The notes: generated by a model not told the origin, from the letters alone. Counted from the first letter of the stretch, positions 44,525-51,076 are shown. The stretch is DNA of 64,000 bases from Myxococcales bacterium (GCA_016706225.1 JADJKB010000021.1:1240001-1304000), one strand, 5' to 3'. Numbers and translations: made by a program.

Positions 44525-44594
44525 GGAGCGACCGGGAATTGCACCCGGATCTCTGGTTTGCGACACCAGCATCTTCCTGTTGGACGATCGCCCC
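44525..44594 (-). tRNA. tRNA-Ala (CGC), degenerate T-loop
   Basis: Acceptor GGGGCGA/TCGCTCC, anticodon stem CTGGT/ACCAG with loop GTCGCAA, T-loop TGCAATT with G at position 55. It lacks the G3-U70 pair at the usual place by my alignment, having G3-U70 as GGG/TCC wobble; identity is by anticodon only. Confidence 0.7.
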
Positions 44595-44597
44595 GGG

Positions 44598-44670
44598 GTG
44601 ACCGACGAGATTCGAACTCGTGCCTGCAGGGCCACGTCCTGCCGTGCAGAAACCGCTACACTACGGCCAC
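44598..44670 (-). tRNA. tRNA-His (GTG)
   Basis: Starts GTGGCCGTAGTGTAG, very like bacterial tRNA-His. Anticodon loop ACGTGGC contains GTG with C instead of U at 33. T-loop TTCGAAT. Confidence 0.8.
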
Positions 44671-44673
44671 AGT

Positions 44674-44745
44674 GCGTCGAGTTGGAATCGAACCAACACC
44701 TCTGGCTCTTCAGACCAGCGCTTCCACCAGGCCAGCTATCGACGC
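44674..44745 (-). tRNA. tRNA-Phe (GAA)
   Basis: Acceptor GCGTCGA/TCGACGC, anticodon stem CTGGT/GCCAG with loop CTGAAGA, T-loop TTCGATT. Confidence 0.85.
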
Positions 44746-44755
44746 GATGTTTCGC

Positions 44756-44826
44756 GACCCGTGAGGGAGTTGCACCCTCGTCATCGGTTCGAAAGACCGA
44801 GATCCTGACTGCTAGACGAACGGGCC
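44756..44826 (-). tRNA. tRNA-Glu (TTC), degenerate T-loop
   Basis: Acceptor GGCCCGT/ACGGGTC, TCGTCTAG D-arm start as in Glu tRNAs, anticodon stem TCGGT/ACCGA with loop CTTTCGA, T-loop TGCAACT with G at position 55. Confidence 0.75.
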
Positions 44827-44832
44827 CGTGGA

Positions 44833-44901
44833 GCCGTCAGTGAGAATCGAACTCACGCGAACCTCATTACGAAAGAGGACCCCGGCCATTGGGATGACGG
44901 C
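44833..44901 (-). tRNA. tRNA-Thr (CGT)
   Basis: Acceptor GCCGTCA/TGACGGC followed by TCCA, anticodon loop TTCGTAA with a U-U closing pair, T-loop TTCGATT. Confidence 0.8.
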
Positions 44902-44903
44902 GT

Positions 44904-44974
44904 TGCTCCGGAAGGGGTCGAACCTTCGCCGCTCGGAGTAAGAGTCCGGCATGCCACCACAACACCTCGGAGCA
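44904..44974 (-). tRNA. tRNA-Lys (CTT)
   Basis: Acceptor TGCTCCG/CGGAGCA, anticodon loop CTCTTAC with one mismatch at the base of the stem, T-loop TTCGACC. Only 2 bp separate it from tRNA-Thr and from tRNA-Asn. Confidence 0.8.
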
Positions 44975-44976
44975 GC

Positions 44977-45047
44977 TGCACGGGAGGGATTCGAACCCCC
45001 GGTAGCGCGGTTAACAGCCGCGTGCCTTTCCTCTTGGCCACCGTGCA
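44977..45047 (-). tRNA. tRNA-Asn (GTT)
   Basis: Acceptor TGCACGG/CCGTGCA, anticodon stem CGCGG/CCGCG with loop CTGTTAA, T-loop TTCGAAT. Canonical. Confidence 0.85.
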
Positions 45048-45053
45048 AGGAGT

Positions 45054-45127
45054 CTGGGCGGCAGGAATCGAACCTGCGCTCTCCGGTTCCCGAAACCGGC
45101 GCTTTTGCCAGGCTAAGCTACGCCCAG
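45054..45127 (-). tRNA. tRNA-Pro (CGG)
   Basis: Acceptor CTGGGCG/CGCCCAG, anticodon stem CCGGT/ACCGG with loop TTCGGGA, T-loop TTCGATT. First tRNA of the 19-gene block in the direction of transcription. Confidence 0.85.
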
Positions 45128-45157
45128 AAATTGCCCGTTTTCCGTCCGGGCCAGACG

Positions 45158-45219
45158 GGCGACGACTCGGAGCTTGCGCAGGCTTGGGCTTGGGGATGGC
45201 CCGCGCAGAAGTCGTCGCC
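45158..45219 (-). ncRNA. structured element between thiF and the tRNA array
   Basis: A perfect 10-bp inverted repeat (GGCGACGACT and its complement, 45158-45167/45210-45219) encloses a 7-by-2 internal loop and a second 5-bp stem (TGCGC/GCGCA). It could be a small RNA, a processing signal for the tRNA precursor, or an attenuator. Nearby (45,235-45,250) a 12-bp unit CTCACGTCTCGC is tandemly repeated. Confidence 0.4.
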
Positions 45220-45245
45220 GGGGTTTCGATCAGCTCACGTCTCGC

Positions 45246-45821
45246 TCACGTCTCGCTCACACCGCTCAGGCTGATCATGAAGTCGCGCTCGGTGGCGCTC
45301 TTCACGAACTCCTGAATGGCGCGCGCGAGCGCAGCCGTGACCAGGCCGATGAGCGGCAGGTGCTCGCCGCCCTCGCAGGTGGCTTGCCCCTCGTGATCTT
45401 CGGCATCCGCGACGAAGCGTGCGTCCCAGCGCACGAGCCCAAAACTGCCATCGGCAGCCAGGGCCGCGTGCACCAGCGGCTTTTGCTTCGCTCGACACCA
45501 CTCACTCACGAGCAGCCGGCTCTTCTGGTTGTCGAAACAGTCGACGACCAGATCGGCGCTGACGAGCAGCGTGTCGACGTTCTCACTCGCCAGGCGCACG
45601 CCGAACGCCTCCGCCTTCACGCCGTGGAAGTTTGACAGCTGGAGCTTCAACGCTTCAGCCTTGTTCTTACCGACGCTCGGCTTCACGAAGGCCTGTGAGG
45701 CGAGGTTCTTCGACTCCACGCGGTCGAAGTCGATGAAGACCAACGTGGCGTTTAAGTTGCGGCACAACACTGCGGAGAGAGAGCCGAGGGCGCCCACACC
45801 GCAAAATACGATGCGCATCAC
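45246..45821 (-). CDS. ThiF/E1-like ubiquitin-activating family enzyme
   Basis: 191 residues, MMRIVFCGVGALGSLSAVLC with the GxGxxG nucleotide loop, then VFIDFDRVESKNLASQAFV (the Asp and Arg/Asn pattern of E1 enzymes), AEALKLQL and DLVVDCFDNQKSRLLVSEWC. A Cys in GQATCEGGEH could be the thiol carrier. These enzymes adenylate the C-terminus of a ubiquitin-like or sulfur-carrier protein. Short for the family, without the zinc CxxC pairs of MoeB. It follows the Ubl and JAB genes by 8 bp, as in PRTRC-type cassettes, so its substrate is probably the protein encoded at 45830-46090. Confidence 0.85.
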   Translation of the reverse strand: MMRIVFCGVGALGSLSAVLCRNLNATLVFIDFDRVESKNLASQAFVKPSVGKNKAEALKLQLSNFHGVKAEAFGVRLASENVDTLLVSADLVVDCFDNQKSRLLVSEWCRAKQKPLVHAALAADGSFGLVRWDARFVADAEDHEGQATCEGGEHLPLIGLVTAALARAIQEFVKSATERDFMISLSGVSET

Positions 45822-45829
45822 CCTCGACC

Positions 45830-46090
45830 CTACGCCGCCGCCCGCCCACGACCAAAGGGAACCTTCGGACGCAGGTAGACGCGCTTCTGGCCCCGCGGAC
45901 CATCGAAGCGATCGACCACGAAGTAGTCGAACGCGTCGTGCGAAAGGTTCGCGATGTGGAGGCCACGCAAGCCTCCCGAGCGCACGAGCTCCACCGCGTA
46001 ACGCCGCACGTCGGAGTCCGACGAGCGGTCGTCGATCGGGTGCGGCGCGTCCGCGCTCATGCCGTTGTACGTGATGTTCAAGATTGCCAT
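45830..46090 (-). CDS. small ubiquitin-like candidate (PRTRC protein C-like)
   Basis: 86 residues, MAILNITYNGMSADAPHPID, then VRRYAVELVRSGGLRGLHIA and AFDYFVVDRFDGPRG. Size, beta-rich pattern and position between JAB and E1 genes fit a beta-grasp ubiquitin-like protein. The C-terminus ends FGRGRAAA without a GlyGly, so processing or a different chemistry would be needed. Its ATG is 1 bp past the JAB stop. Fold assignment is inference from context. Confidence 0.55.
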   Translation of the reverse strand: MAILNITYNGMSADAPHPIDDRSSDSDVRRYAVELVRSGGLRGLHIANLSHDAFDYFVVDRFDGPRGQKRVYLRPKVPFGRGRAAA

Positions 46091-46091
46091 G

Positions 46092-46463
46092 TCATTCCTC
46101 CGTGGGTTTGCTGTTGATGCCGGAGGCCAGGCGCAGGAGCGCCGCCCACCAGGGCTCGTCTTCGGTGTCGATGCCGGAGGTGGCGCCGTCTTCCCGGCGA
46201 ATCATCCCCTTCGGGCTGACCACCGAGAAACACAGCTCCGCTCCGAGGGCCCCTTCGAGGGCCTTCATCGTGGTCTCGTCTTCGCTGGAGAAGGACAGCG
46301 GGCCATGCGGGTGGCTGTGCGCCAGCTCCTCGAGCTCCGCACGGTGCTCCCAGATTGCCTCCCAGCGCCGACGTGAGTCGGGCAGAGCGTTCGGGCTCGT
46401 CGAGGCGTCGCTAAAGAGCAACGCGCCGCCTCGCCCGATCAGAAAGAACACCTCCCTCGCCAT
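46092..46463 (-). CDS. JAB/JAMM metallopeptidase-like protein (PRTRC protein A-like)
   Basis: 123 residues. ELAHSHPHGPLSFSSEDETT carries the JAMM zinc motif (HSHP then S and D spaced as in HxHPxGx6-7SxxD). MAREVFFLIGRGGALLF at the start supplies the family's first strand. JAMM peptidases remove ubiquitin-like proteins or trim their tails. Part of a run of genes with gaps of 1-8 bp or overlaps. Confidence 0.8.
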   Translation of the reverse strand: MAREVFFLIGRGGALLFSDASTSPNALPDSRRRWEAIWEHRAELEELAHSHPHGPLSFSSEDETTMKALEGALGAELCFSVVSPKGMIRREDGATSGIDTEDEPWWAALLRLASGINSKPTEE

Positions 46464-46466
46464 CCC

Positions 46467-47450
46467 CTACCTCCGCGTGATGTTGAGCTCGTCGTTCTCG
46501 TAACCCTCACGGATCACGGACGGCAAACTCTCGAGTGTCACCATACGATCACTTCCGGACAGACAGATGCCAGCATCGATGACCTGCAGGGTTTGCTCGT
46601 CGACCACACTGATGAAGCGCTCACCCAGAAATCGATACGTGACCTCCAGCATGCCGTCGCCCAAGACCCGGTACCCGGAGAGCTCGGCGCCCGCCTCGTC
46701 CAGTGCCCGATGCGCACGCTCCGCAGGAGTCCGCCCCGCGCGACCGGTCTCCGGCCGACGCCAGCCGTCTGGACCGCTCGAGCCGTGCGGCAACGCCTGA
46801 CGACCCTCGCTTCGAAGCCAGGCGTCGATGCGTACGCGCTCCAGTCGGCGTTCCTCTTCCAGCTCGCGCAGCAAGCGCTCGGCCCGTTCACGACCGTCCG
46901 ACGAAAGCGTGCTCACCGCACGCATCGCCTCGCGGGGCGAAATCGCAATCTCCATTCGCGCACCGATCCGAGCCGCGAGCGCGTAGCCAAAGGCCGCGCG
47001 AAGCGCCGCGCTCACACCCTTGACGTCATTGATGCCGCGCTCCTCCTCGAGCGCCACTCGGCACGCCTCTTCGGCCTCGGTCTCGAATTCGAGGCTGTCG
47101 AACACGAGCTCCCCGCCCGCCGACCGCCGAGCAATGACCGGCGAGAGTACGGGCGGTTCCTCCGCGGGAAGGAGCTCCACTCGCGTGAGGTCCCGGCCCC
47201 CGCCGAACAGCCAGCCGCGCGCGAAGTGACCGCGCACGGCTGGCAGAGCGGAGAGGTCCGGTGGTTCAGCGCGGTCGACGGGTGTCGCGACGCGCTGATC
47301 GAGCTCGAACTCGTACCACCCGGGCGGCTGCTCCACGTTGATGGAGTAGCGTCGGGTGGCGTCGTGCACGTATCGACCTCCGAAGTACGGGAGCACACAC
47401 CGAGTCCGCTCGCCCTTGGACAGGAACTTGCGGTAGTCGAGCTTGCTCAC
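46467..47450 (-). CDS. conserved-looking protein of unknown fold in the TROVE/Ubl cassette
   Basis: 327 residues. N-terminus MSKLDYRKFLSKGERTRCVL; middle with LEFETEAEEACRVALEEERG and MEIAISPREAMRAVSTLSSD; C-terminal module AELSGYRVLGDGMLEVTYRF, ERFISVVDEQTLQVIDAGIC. The start overlaps the TROVE gene stop (ATGA), so it is translationally coupled. By position it could be the E2-like or adaptor component of the ubiquitin-like set, but I see no clear E2 active-site motif; cysteines are few. Function not assigned. Confidence 0.6.
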   Translation of the reverse strand: MSKLDYRKFLSKGERTRCVLPYFGGRYVHDATRRYSINVEQPPGWYEFELDQRVATPVDRAEPPDLSALPAVRGHFARGWLFGGGRDLTRVELLPAEEPPVLSPVIARRSAGGELVFDSLEFETEAEEACRVALEEERGINDVKGVSAALRAAFGYALAARIGARMEIAISPREAMRAVSTLSSDGRERAERLLRELEEERRLERVRIDAWLRSEGRQALPHGSSGPDGWRRPETGRAGRTPAERAHRALDEAGAELSGYRVLGDGMLEVTYRFLGERFISVVDEQTLQVIDAGICLSGSDRMVTLESLPSVIREGYENDELNITRR

Positions 47451-49207
47451 GCCGGAAGCTCCAGGAGCGGCGTCGACATCACCCGCTCGACCCAGCCGAA
47501 TTGTTTCGCCGGGGCAGCGCGGGGTGCTTCGAGCAGTGCCTGGAGCACCCGCGGCACCTGGTACGGATCGTCGAACTGCTCGATGGACACCTCGCTGAAC
47601 GGCAGCGCCAGCGCTCGGGCGGCTTCGCGCACCGTGTTGCCACGGCTGACCGAGACGTTCACCAGCAGCGCCAGCGCGGCCGGATCGTAACCCGCACGCT
47701 GGAAGCTGTCGGCGAAGTTCTGACCCGCCTCACCCGCCTCGTCACCCACGACGATCACCACGAGCTTGGCGTCCCGCGGCACGTTCACTCCGGAGCGACG
47801 CAGCGCGTGCACCGCGGAGGAGTGGAGCGTGCCGCCCTCGGCCTTGATGCCGGTCAGCATGTGCTGAACGGCAGCCCGTGACGGCGCCTTCGGGACGAGC
47901 ACGGTGCCCATCGTGTCGAAGGACGCGATGTGCAGCTTGTCCGGCGGAAAACCGGCCAAGATGCGCGAGAGCGCCTCCTTCGACTGTTCGATGGCGCCTT
48001 GCATGGAACCCGACTTGTCGATCAAGAACATGACATGCACGTCGACCTCGCGGGTCGCCGCCGCGACCGCCTGTTTGGCGGCGTTGTCGGCGGCCTCCTC
48101 GAGTTTCTCGCGCACTCCCTGATCCCGAACGTTCTTGGCGATGTTCAGCGCCCGCTGATCCGTGGAGGTCTTCACCGCCGCTTCCCAGCGATCGCGGACC
48201 TCCGGAACTACGAGCAAGCCCAGGCTCTCGAGCGTGGGGGTCAAGATGCGGAGGTCGCGATCCGACAACGTCGGCAACAAGGTCACCATGATGGCGGGCG
48301 TGAGGCCGACATCCGCCGGCAGCCGGCCGAGGACCTCCTTGTACTTCAGCTTCTGCGTCTCGATGGCCTCGCAGATTTCTGCCTCCGAGAGTCCATCGAA
48401 GCGCTCGCGCTTCTGGAGCACGAGGCCGTCCATGCCGACCGAGCGGTGACCGCCGGCCGCCTGTTTCTGCTTCCAGCCGAGGATCTCGAAGAACGCGCCG
48501 CTCTCCGGCTTGTAGCCGGCCTTGCGAGCGATCTTCTTGATGGTCTCCTTGTAGCCCGCGGCGACCAGGCCTTCGAGCATCGGACGGTTGGCTTCCCGGA
48601 TGCGCAGCCAGTGATTCGCAGCGCTCTTCCAGCGGCCGAGGGCCGCCTTCTTGGCCGCCGGATCCGAGAATCCCGCGAGGCGGTTCAGCTCGGCGATGTC
48701 CGAGGTCTCGAGCAGCTCGGCGACCCGGAGCACGGCCTTCGGCGTCATCATGCGCGCGGACTTCTGCTCGTAGTGGAGCAGCATTGCCTCACCGATACGC
48801 CGATAGTCGTCGTCGTAGAAAGCGACGGAGCCATCGTCGTCGTGGACCGGCTGACCCGAGCGCTGCTGCACGAGCATCAACGCGGCGCAGGCCACCTTGA
48901 GGTCGCGCCACTCGGTCTCTTTGAGCGCGTAGCTCGCGAAGTGGGCCATGAGATCGACGTTGAGCTGGTATATCTCGAGCAGCCGCGAGTAGAGCGACGA
49001 CGCCGCCGGAACGAACAGTCCCGACGAGACCGGCGTACCGCCGGCGAGCGCGCGGTTCTTCTTCACGTCACGGCGGGGATACCAGGTGCCAGCCACGTCG
49101 ACGCCCGGGCGGTTGTGCCAGAGGTGGGCCGACGACGAGAGCACGAGATCGAGGAGCTTCTCGGCCGGACCGAGCTGGCTCTCCGGGAGCGGCGATTGAG
49201 TGGTCAT
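47447..49207 (-). CDS. rsr: TROVE-VWA protein, Ro60/Rsr-like RNA-binding ring
   Basis: 586 residues from ATG 49207, with AGGAGA 8 bases upstream. TROVE HEAT-like ring about residues 15-365 (LYSRLLEIYQLNVDLMAHFA, KTAVLRVAE-type PKAVLRVAELLETSDIAELN, ANRPMLEGLVAAGYKETIKK, LPADVGLTPAIMVTLLPTLS). VWA domain about 400-560 with MIDAS DKSGSM. Ro60/Rsr proteins bind Y RNAs on the outside and misfolded RNA ends in the central hole, and deliver RNA to exonucleases or ligases. Y RNA-like units lie directly upstream on the same strand, the usual Rsr arrangement. Confidence 0.92.
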   Translation of the reverse strand: MTTQSPLPESQLGPAEKLLDLVLSSSAHLWHNRPGVDVAGTWYPRRDVKKNRALAGGTPVSSGLFVPAASSLYSRLLEIYQLNVDLMAHFASYALKETEWRDLKVACAALMLVQQRSGQPVHDDDGSVAFYDDDYRRIGEAMLLHYEQKSARMMTPKAVLRVAELLETSDIAELNRLAGFSDPAAKKAALGRWKSAANHWLRIREANRPMLEGLVAAGYKETIKKIARKAGYKPESGAFFEILGWKQKQAAGGHRSVGMDGLVLQKRERFDGLSEAEICEAIETQKLKYKEVLGRLPADVGLTPAIMVTLLPTLSDRDLRILTPTLESLGLLVVPEVRDRWEAAVKTSTDQRALNIAKNVRDQGVREKLEEAADNAAKQAVAAATREVDVHVMFLIDKSGSMQGAIEQSKEALSRILAGFPPDKLHIASFDTMGTVLVPKAPSRAAVQHMLTGIKAEGGTLHSSAVHALRRSGVNVPRDAKLVVIVVGDEAGEAGQNFADSFQRAGYDPAALALLVNVSVSRGNTVREAARALALPFSEVSIEQFDDPYQVPRVLQALLEAPRAAPAKQFGWVERVMSTPLLELPA

Positions 49208-49255
49208 GACGATTTTCTCCTGGGTGATCTCGGGAGGATTCCCGAGCTTAAAGAA

Positions 49256-49402
49256 TTCCGCGCCCGAGTGAAGAAGCCATCGATTCGGGTTATTACCGGG
49301 TGCCCTACCGTTGGGCGAGAGCTGCATTTTGGCGCAGTTCGGTGGATTCGAACCACCAACATCCAAGGTGCGTGTAGGGCCTCGTCGAACGGGCGCGGGA
49401 AA
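49256..49402 (-). ncRNA. yrlA: Y RNA-like (YrlA type) permuted tRNA mimic, unit A
   Basis: 147 nt. Ends pair: CCGCGCCCG at the 5' side with CGGGCGCGG at the 3' side, with one bulged C. A second stem GAGGCC/GGCTTC follows after an asymmetric loop. Inside, tRNA parts are in permuted order: T-arm GGTGG-TTCGAAT-CCACC, acceptor strands GAACTGC/GCAGCTC joined by GCCAAAAT, D-arm GCCC-AACGGTA-GGGC, then a weak anticodon-like hairpin. That is the layout of YrlA RNAs, which tether Rsr to RNA enzymes. 48 bp upstream of the TROVE start codon. Confidence 0.7.
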
Positions 49403-49406
49403 GAAA

Positions 49407-49522
49407 GGATCGGAGGCCAGTGAAGGCCTCGACGATCCGGGAGAGAAAAGGCCGGAGGCGCGGACGCGCGCTCGACGGCCAGAAGAGAGACAGGCCGGAA
49501 GCACAGCTGTGCCTCGACGGCC
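49407..49522. repeat. three hairpins at exact 43-bp spacing
   Basis: Hairpins at 49407-49438, 49450-49480 and 49493-49522 have the same build: outer stem (GGATCG/CGATCC, then GGCCG/CGGCC twice), a GA bulge on the 3' side (CTCGACG in all three), and an inner stem of different sequence. Linkers are purine-rich on the plus strand, hence U/C-rich in the transcript of the operon. They sit between the two long Y RNA-like units. Confidence 0.75.
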
Positions 49523-49565
49523 CGGCGAACCCGAGCGGAGCAGTGCCCAGGTGTCGCCAAAGAGC

Positions 49566-49712
49566 TTCCCGCGCCCGAGTGAAGAAGCCATGACTGTTGT
49601 GTCAGTTCCAATGACTGGTGCCTTACCGTTTGGCTACAAGTGCTCGCGCACTCGGATGGACTCGAACCACCAATTAGTTTGCGTGTAGGGCCTCGTCGGC
49701 CGGGCGCGGAAA
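49566..49712 (-). ncRNA. yrlA: Y RNA-like (YrlA type) permuted tRNA mimic, unit B
   Basis: 147 nt, the same length and end sequences as unit A. Outer stem TTCCGCGCCCG/CGGGCGCGGGAA with one bulge, second stem GAGGCC/GGCTTC. T-arm GGTGG-TTCGAGT-CCATC, acceptor strands CGAGTGC/GCACTTG closed by a GCGA tetraloop (GNRA), D-arm GCC-AAACGGTAA-GGC, anticodon-like hairpin CAGT-CATTGGA-ACTG. The closed acceptor means no free CCA end, so it cannot be a charged tRNA. Confidence 0.72.
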
Positions 49713-49724
49713 ATCTGTCGGAGT

Positions 49725-49823
49725 CAGCACCCGAGTGTGGGGGTCATGGGTTTCCCTTGAACGCCATGGAGCGCACTGGCTCCGCGGCGAAATGCGTGTA
49801 GGACCCTCACGGCCGGGTGTCTG
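49725..49823 (-). ncRNA. shorter Y RNA-like unit C without tRNA mimicry
   Basis: 99 nt with the same outer parts as units A and B: stem CAG-A-CACCCG/CGGGTG-CTG with a one-base bulge, the shared 3' CACTCGGG, a second stem GAGGGTC/GACCCCC with a mismatch, and the shared CCTACACGCA. The head holds a CGCC/GGCG plus GGAGC/GCTCC hairpin instead of a tRNA-like module. Confidence 0.5.
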
Positions 49824-49829
49824 ATTCCT

Positions 49830-49972
49830 TGGCAAAGACGCGTGGTGTCGAACCACGCACTCGTCGCGAGTGCGCGCCGGCCACTTCTGGCCGGGCCCGG
49901 CGCCCTGCAACCCGTCGGCCGCCCGCTTGGGGCGGGCTTGGGGTCGTCACGAAGGCTTCCGGTTTCGTCTTC
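49830..49972 (-). ncRNA. possible RNA with tRNA-like ends
   Basis: GAAGACG (5' side, 49,966-49,972) pairs with CGTCTTT (49,834-49,840), followed by G-CCA. Just before is a T-arm-like hairpin CGTGG-TTCGACA-CCACG. Between are strong hairpins, GCCCGC-CCCAA-GCGGGC and CCGGCC-AGAAGT-GGCCGG. The layout recalls tmRNA-like tRNA-domain ends, but no tmRNA tag or D-loop motif was seen. Low confidence. Confidence 0.3.
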
Positions 49973-50070
49973 GGAAATGCGTGCGTTACTCCTGGGCCGC
50001 GCCGTGTGGCGCGGACTCGAGAGGATAGGGAGCACCACGCGAACCGCGCTTTCGTGCGGTCCGCGTGGGC

Positions 50071-50601
50071 TCAGGCGACGCCGACCTCGGGGAGGGCGGC
50101 CGTGAAGTCACGCCACTCGATCGGTGCCGTTTTCGGGTCGATCAGCGGCGGCATCAGCGGCAGCGAGCGCGGGCGGCACGGCCGCTTGCGCGGCCACATG
50201 CCCGACTCGTCCGGCGTCTTGTTGGATTTCTTGGCGTTACACGGCGTGCACGCCGTCACGATGTTCTCCCACTCGGTACGGCCACCGCGCGAACGCGGCA
50301 GCACGTGGTCGTAAGTCAGCTGGCGGAGCGGGAGTTTCTTCTCGCAGTACGCGCAGGTGAAGCCATCCCGGACGTAGACGTTGATCCGCGAGAACTTCAC
50401 GCCACGTTTCTGACCCGAGATCTGCCGCTTCAGCCGCACGACGGCCGGCATGGGGAAGGTCGCCGACGGCGAGCGGATCTCGTCGTCGTATGCGATGACC
50501 ACATCGACCTTGCTCAGGTAGACGAGGGTGATCGCGTCCTCCCAGCGGACCACCTTGTGGGGGAAAAACCAGGGCGTGAGCACGAGGGTGCGCGTGTGCA
50601 T
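50071..50601 (-). CDS. HNH endonuclease
   Basis: 176 residues from ATG 50601 (MHTRTLVLTPWFFPHKVVRW). The HNH core has CAYCEKK, LTYDHVLPRSRGGRTEWENI and TACTPCNAKKSNKTP, with both zinc Cys pairs and the catalytic His. This family is widespread as a stand-alone gene and its target is not known. It is unusual in sitting between two tRNA blocks: tRNA-Arg ends 36 bp upstream and the structured RNAs begin about 100 bp downstream, all on one strand. Confidence 0.88.
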   Translation of the reverse strand: MHTRTLVLTPWFFPHKVVRWEDAITLVYLSKVDVVIAYDDEIRSPSATFPMPAVVRLKRQISGQKRGVKFSRINVYVRDGFTCAYCEKKLPLRQLTYDHVLPRSRGGRTEWENIVTACTPCNAKKSNKTPDESGMWPRKRPCRPRSLPLMPPLIDPKTAPIEWRDFTAALPEVGVA

Positions 50602-50636
50602 GATGGGACCTACTTTCTGGGTTGTTGGTGCATGGC

Positions 50637-50709
50637 CTCCCTGCTTGGAGTCGAACCAAGAGCAACCGGTTTCGGACACCGATGCCTGCGGTTCCGGCAG
50701 GACAGGGAG
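50637..50709 (-). tRNA. tRNA-Arg (CCG)
   Basis: Acceptor CTCCCTG/CAGGGAG followed by GCCA, anticodon stem TCGGT/ACCGG with loop GTCCGAA, T-arm CTTGG-TTCGACT-CCAAG. Shares both ends with the next tRNA-Arg. Confidence 0.8.
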
Positions 50710-50762
50710 AGAGCTCCGTGCTCGAGGCCGCCTCTTTGGCTCGAATCGGAGTGTGGTTTTGC

Positions 50763-50836
50763 CTCCCTGCTTGGAGTCGAACCAAGAAACAATTGGCTTC
50801 GTAGACCAAAGCCTGCAGTTCCGGCAGGACAGGGAG
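50763..50836 (-). tRNA. tRNA-Arg (ACG)
   Basis: Same acceptor, D-arm and T-arm as the tRNA-Arg at 50637, but the anticodon stem TTGGT/GCCAA and loop CTACGAA differ. A duplicated gene pair that diverged mainly in the anticodon arm. Confidence 0.85.
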
Positions 50837-50844
50837 CTAGCTGC

Positions 50845-50915
50845 GCCCGCGAAGGGAATCGGACCCTCCTCGCCGGATCGACAATCCGGTCGCCTCACCA
50901 GATGCGTACGCGGGC
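50845..50915 (-). tRNA. tRNA-Asp (GTC), degenerate T-loop
   Basis: Acceptor GCCCGCG/CGCGGGC, anticodon stem CCGGA/TCCGG with loop TTGTCGA, T-loop TCCGATT with C at position 55. Confidence 0.75.
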
Positions 50916-51076
50916 AGCTTGGGCAGCCGTGGCGGGCTGCCCATGAGAAGGCAGACGCGCGCCCTCTCGGACGCGCATCCGTTCTTCTCGTCGCACGAGT
51001 TTTCAAACAGCAGGGCGCACGAGTGCGCCGACCCGATGGGGGCCAATCAAAATCGTCCGACTCGGTGTCGGGCGGT

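Noticed and set aside
43445..44843. Several open frames of 90-200 codons inside the tRNA array
   Set aside because: They run through tRNA genes and owe their openness to GC content; no motif or codon bias supports them.
49407..49522. CRISPR array
   Set aside because: The 43-bp units have no constant repeat sequence; only their hairpin form and a bulge are constant, and no cas genes are present.
49204..49611. N-terminal extension of the TROVE protein to an upstream start
   Set aside because: The extra residues cover the Y RNA-like units; the ATG at 49207 has a good AGGAGA site and fits TROVE proteins.
49830..49972. tmRNA gene
   Set aside because: Acceptor and T-arm-like parts are present, but no tmRNA 5' GGATTCGAC-type motif or tag reading frame is visible, so it is only listed as a possible RNA with tRNA-like ends.
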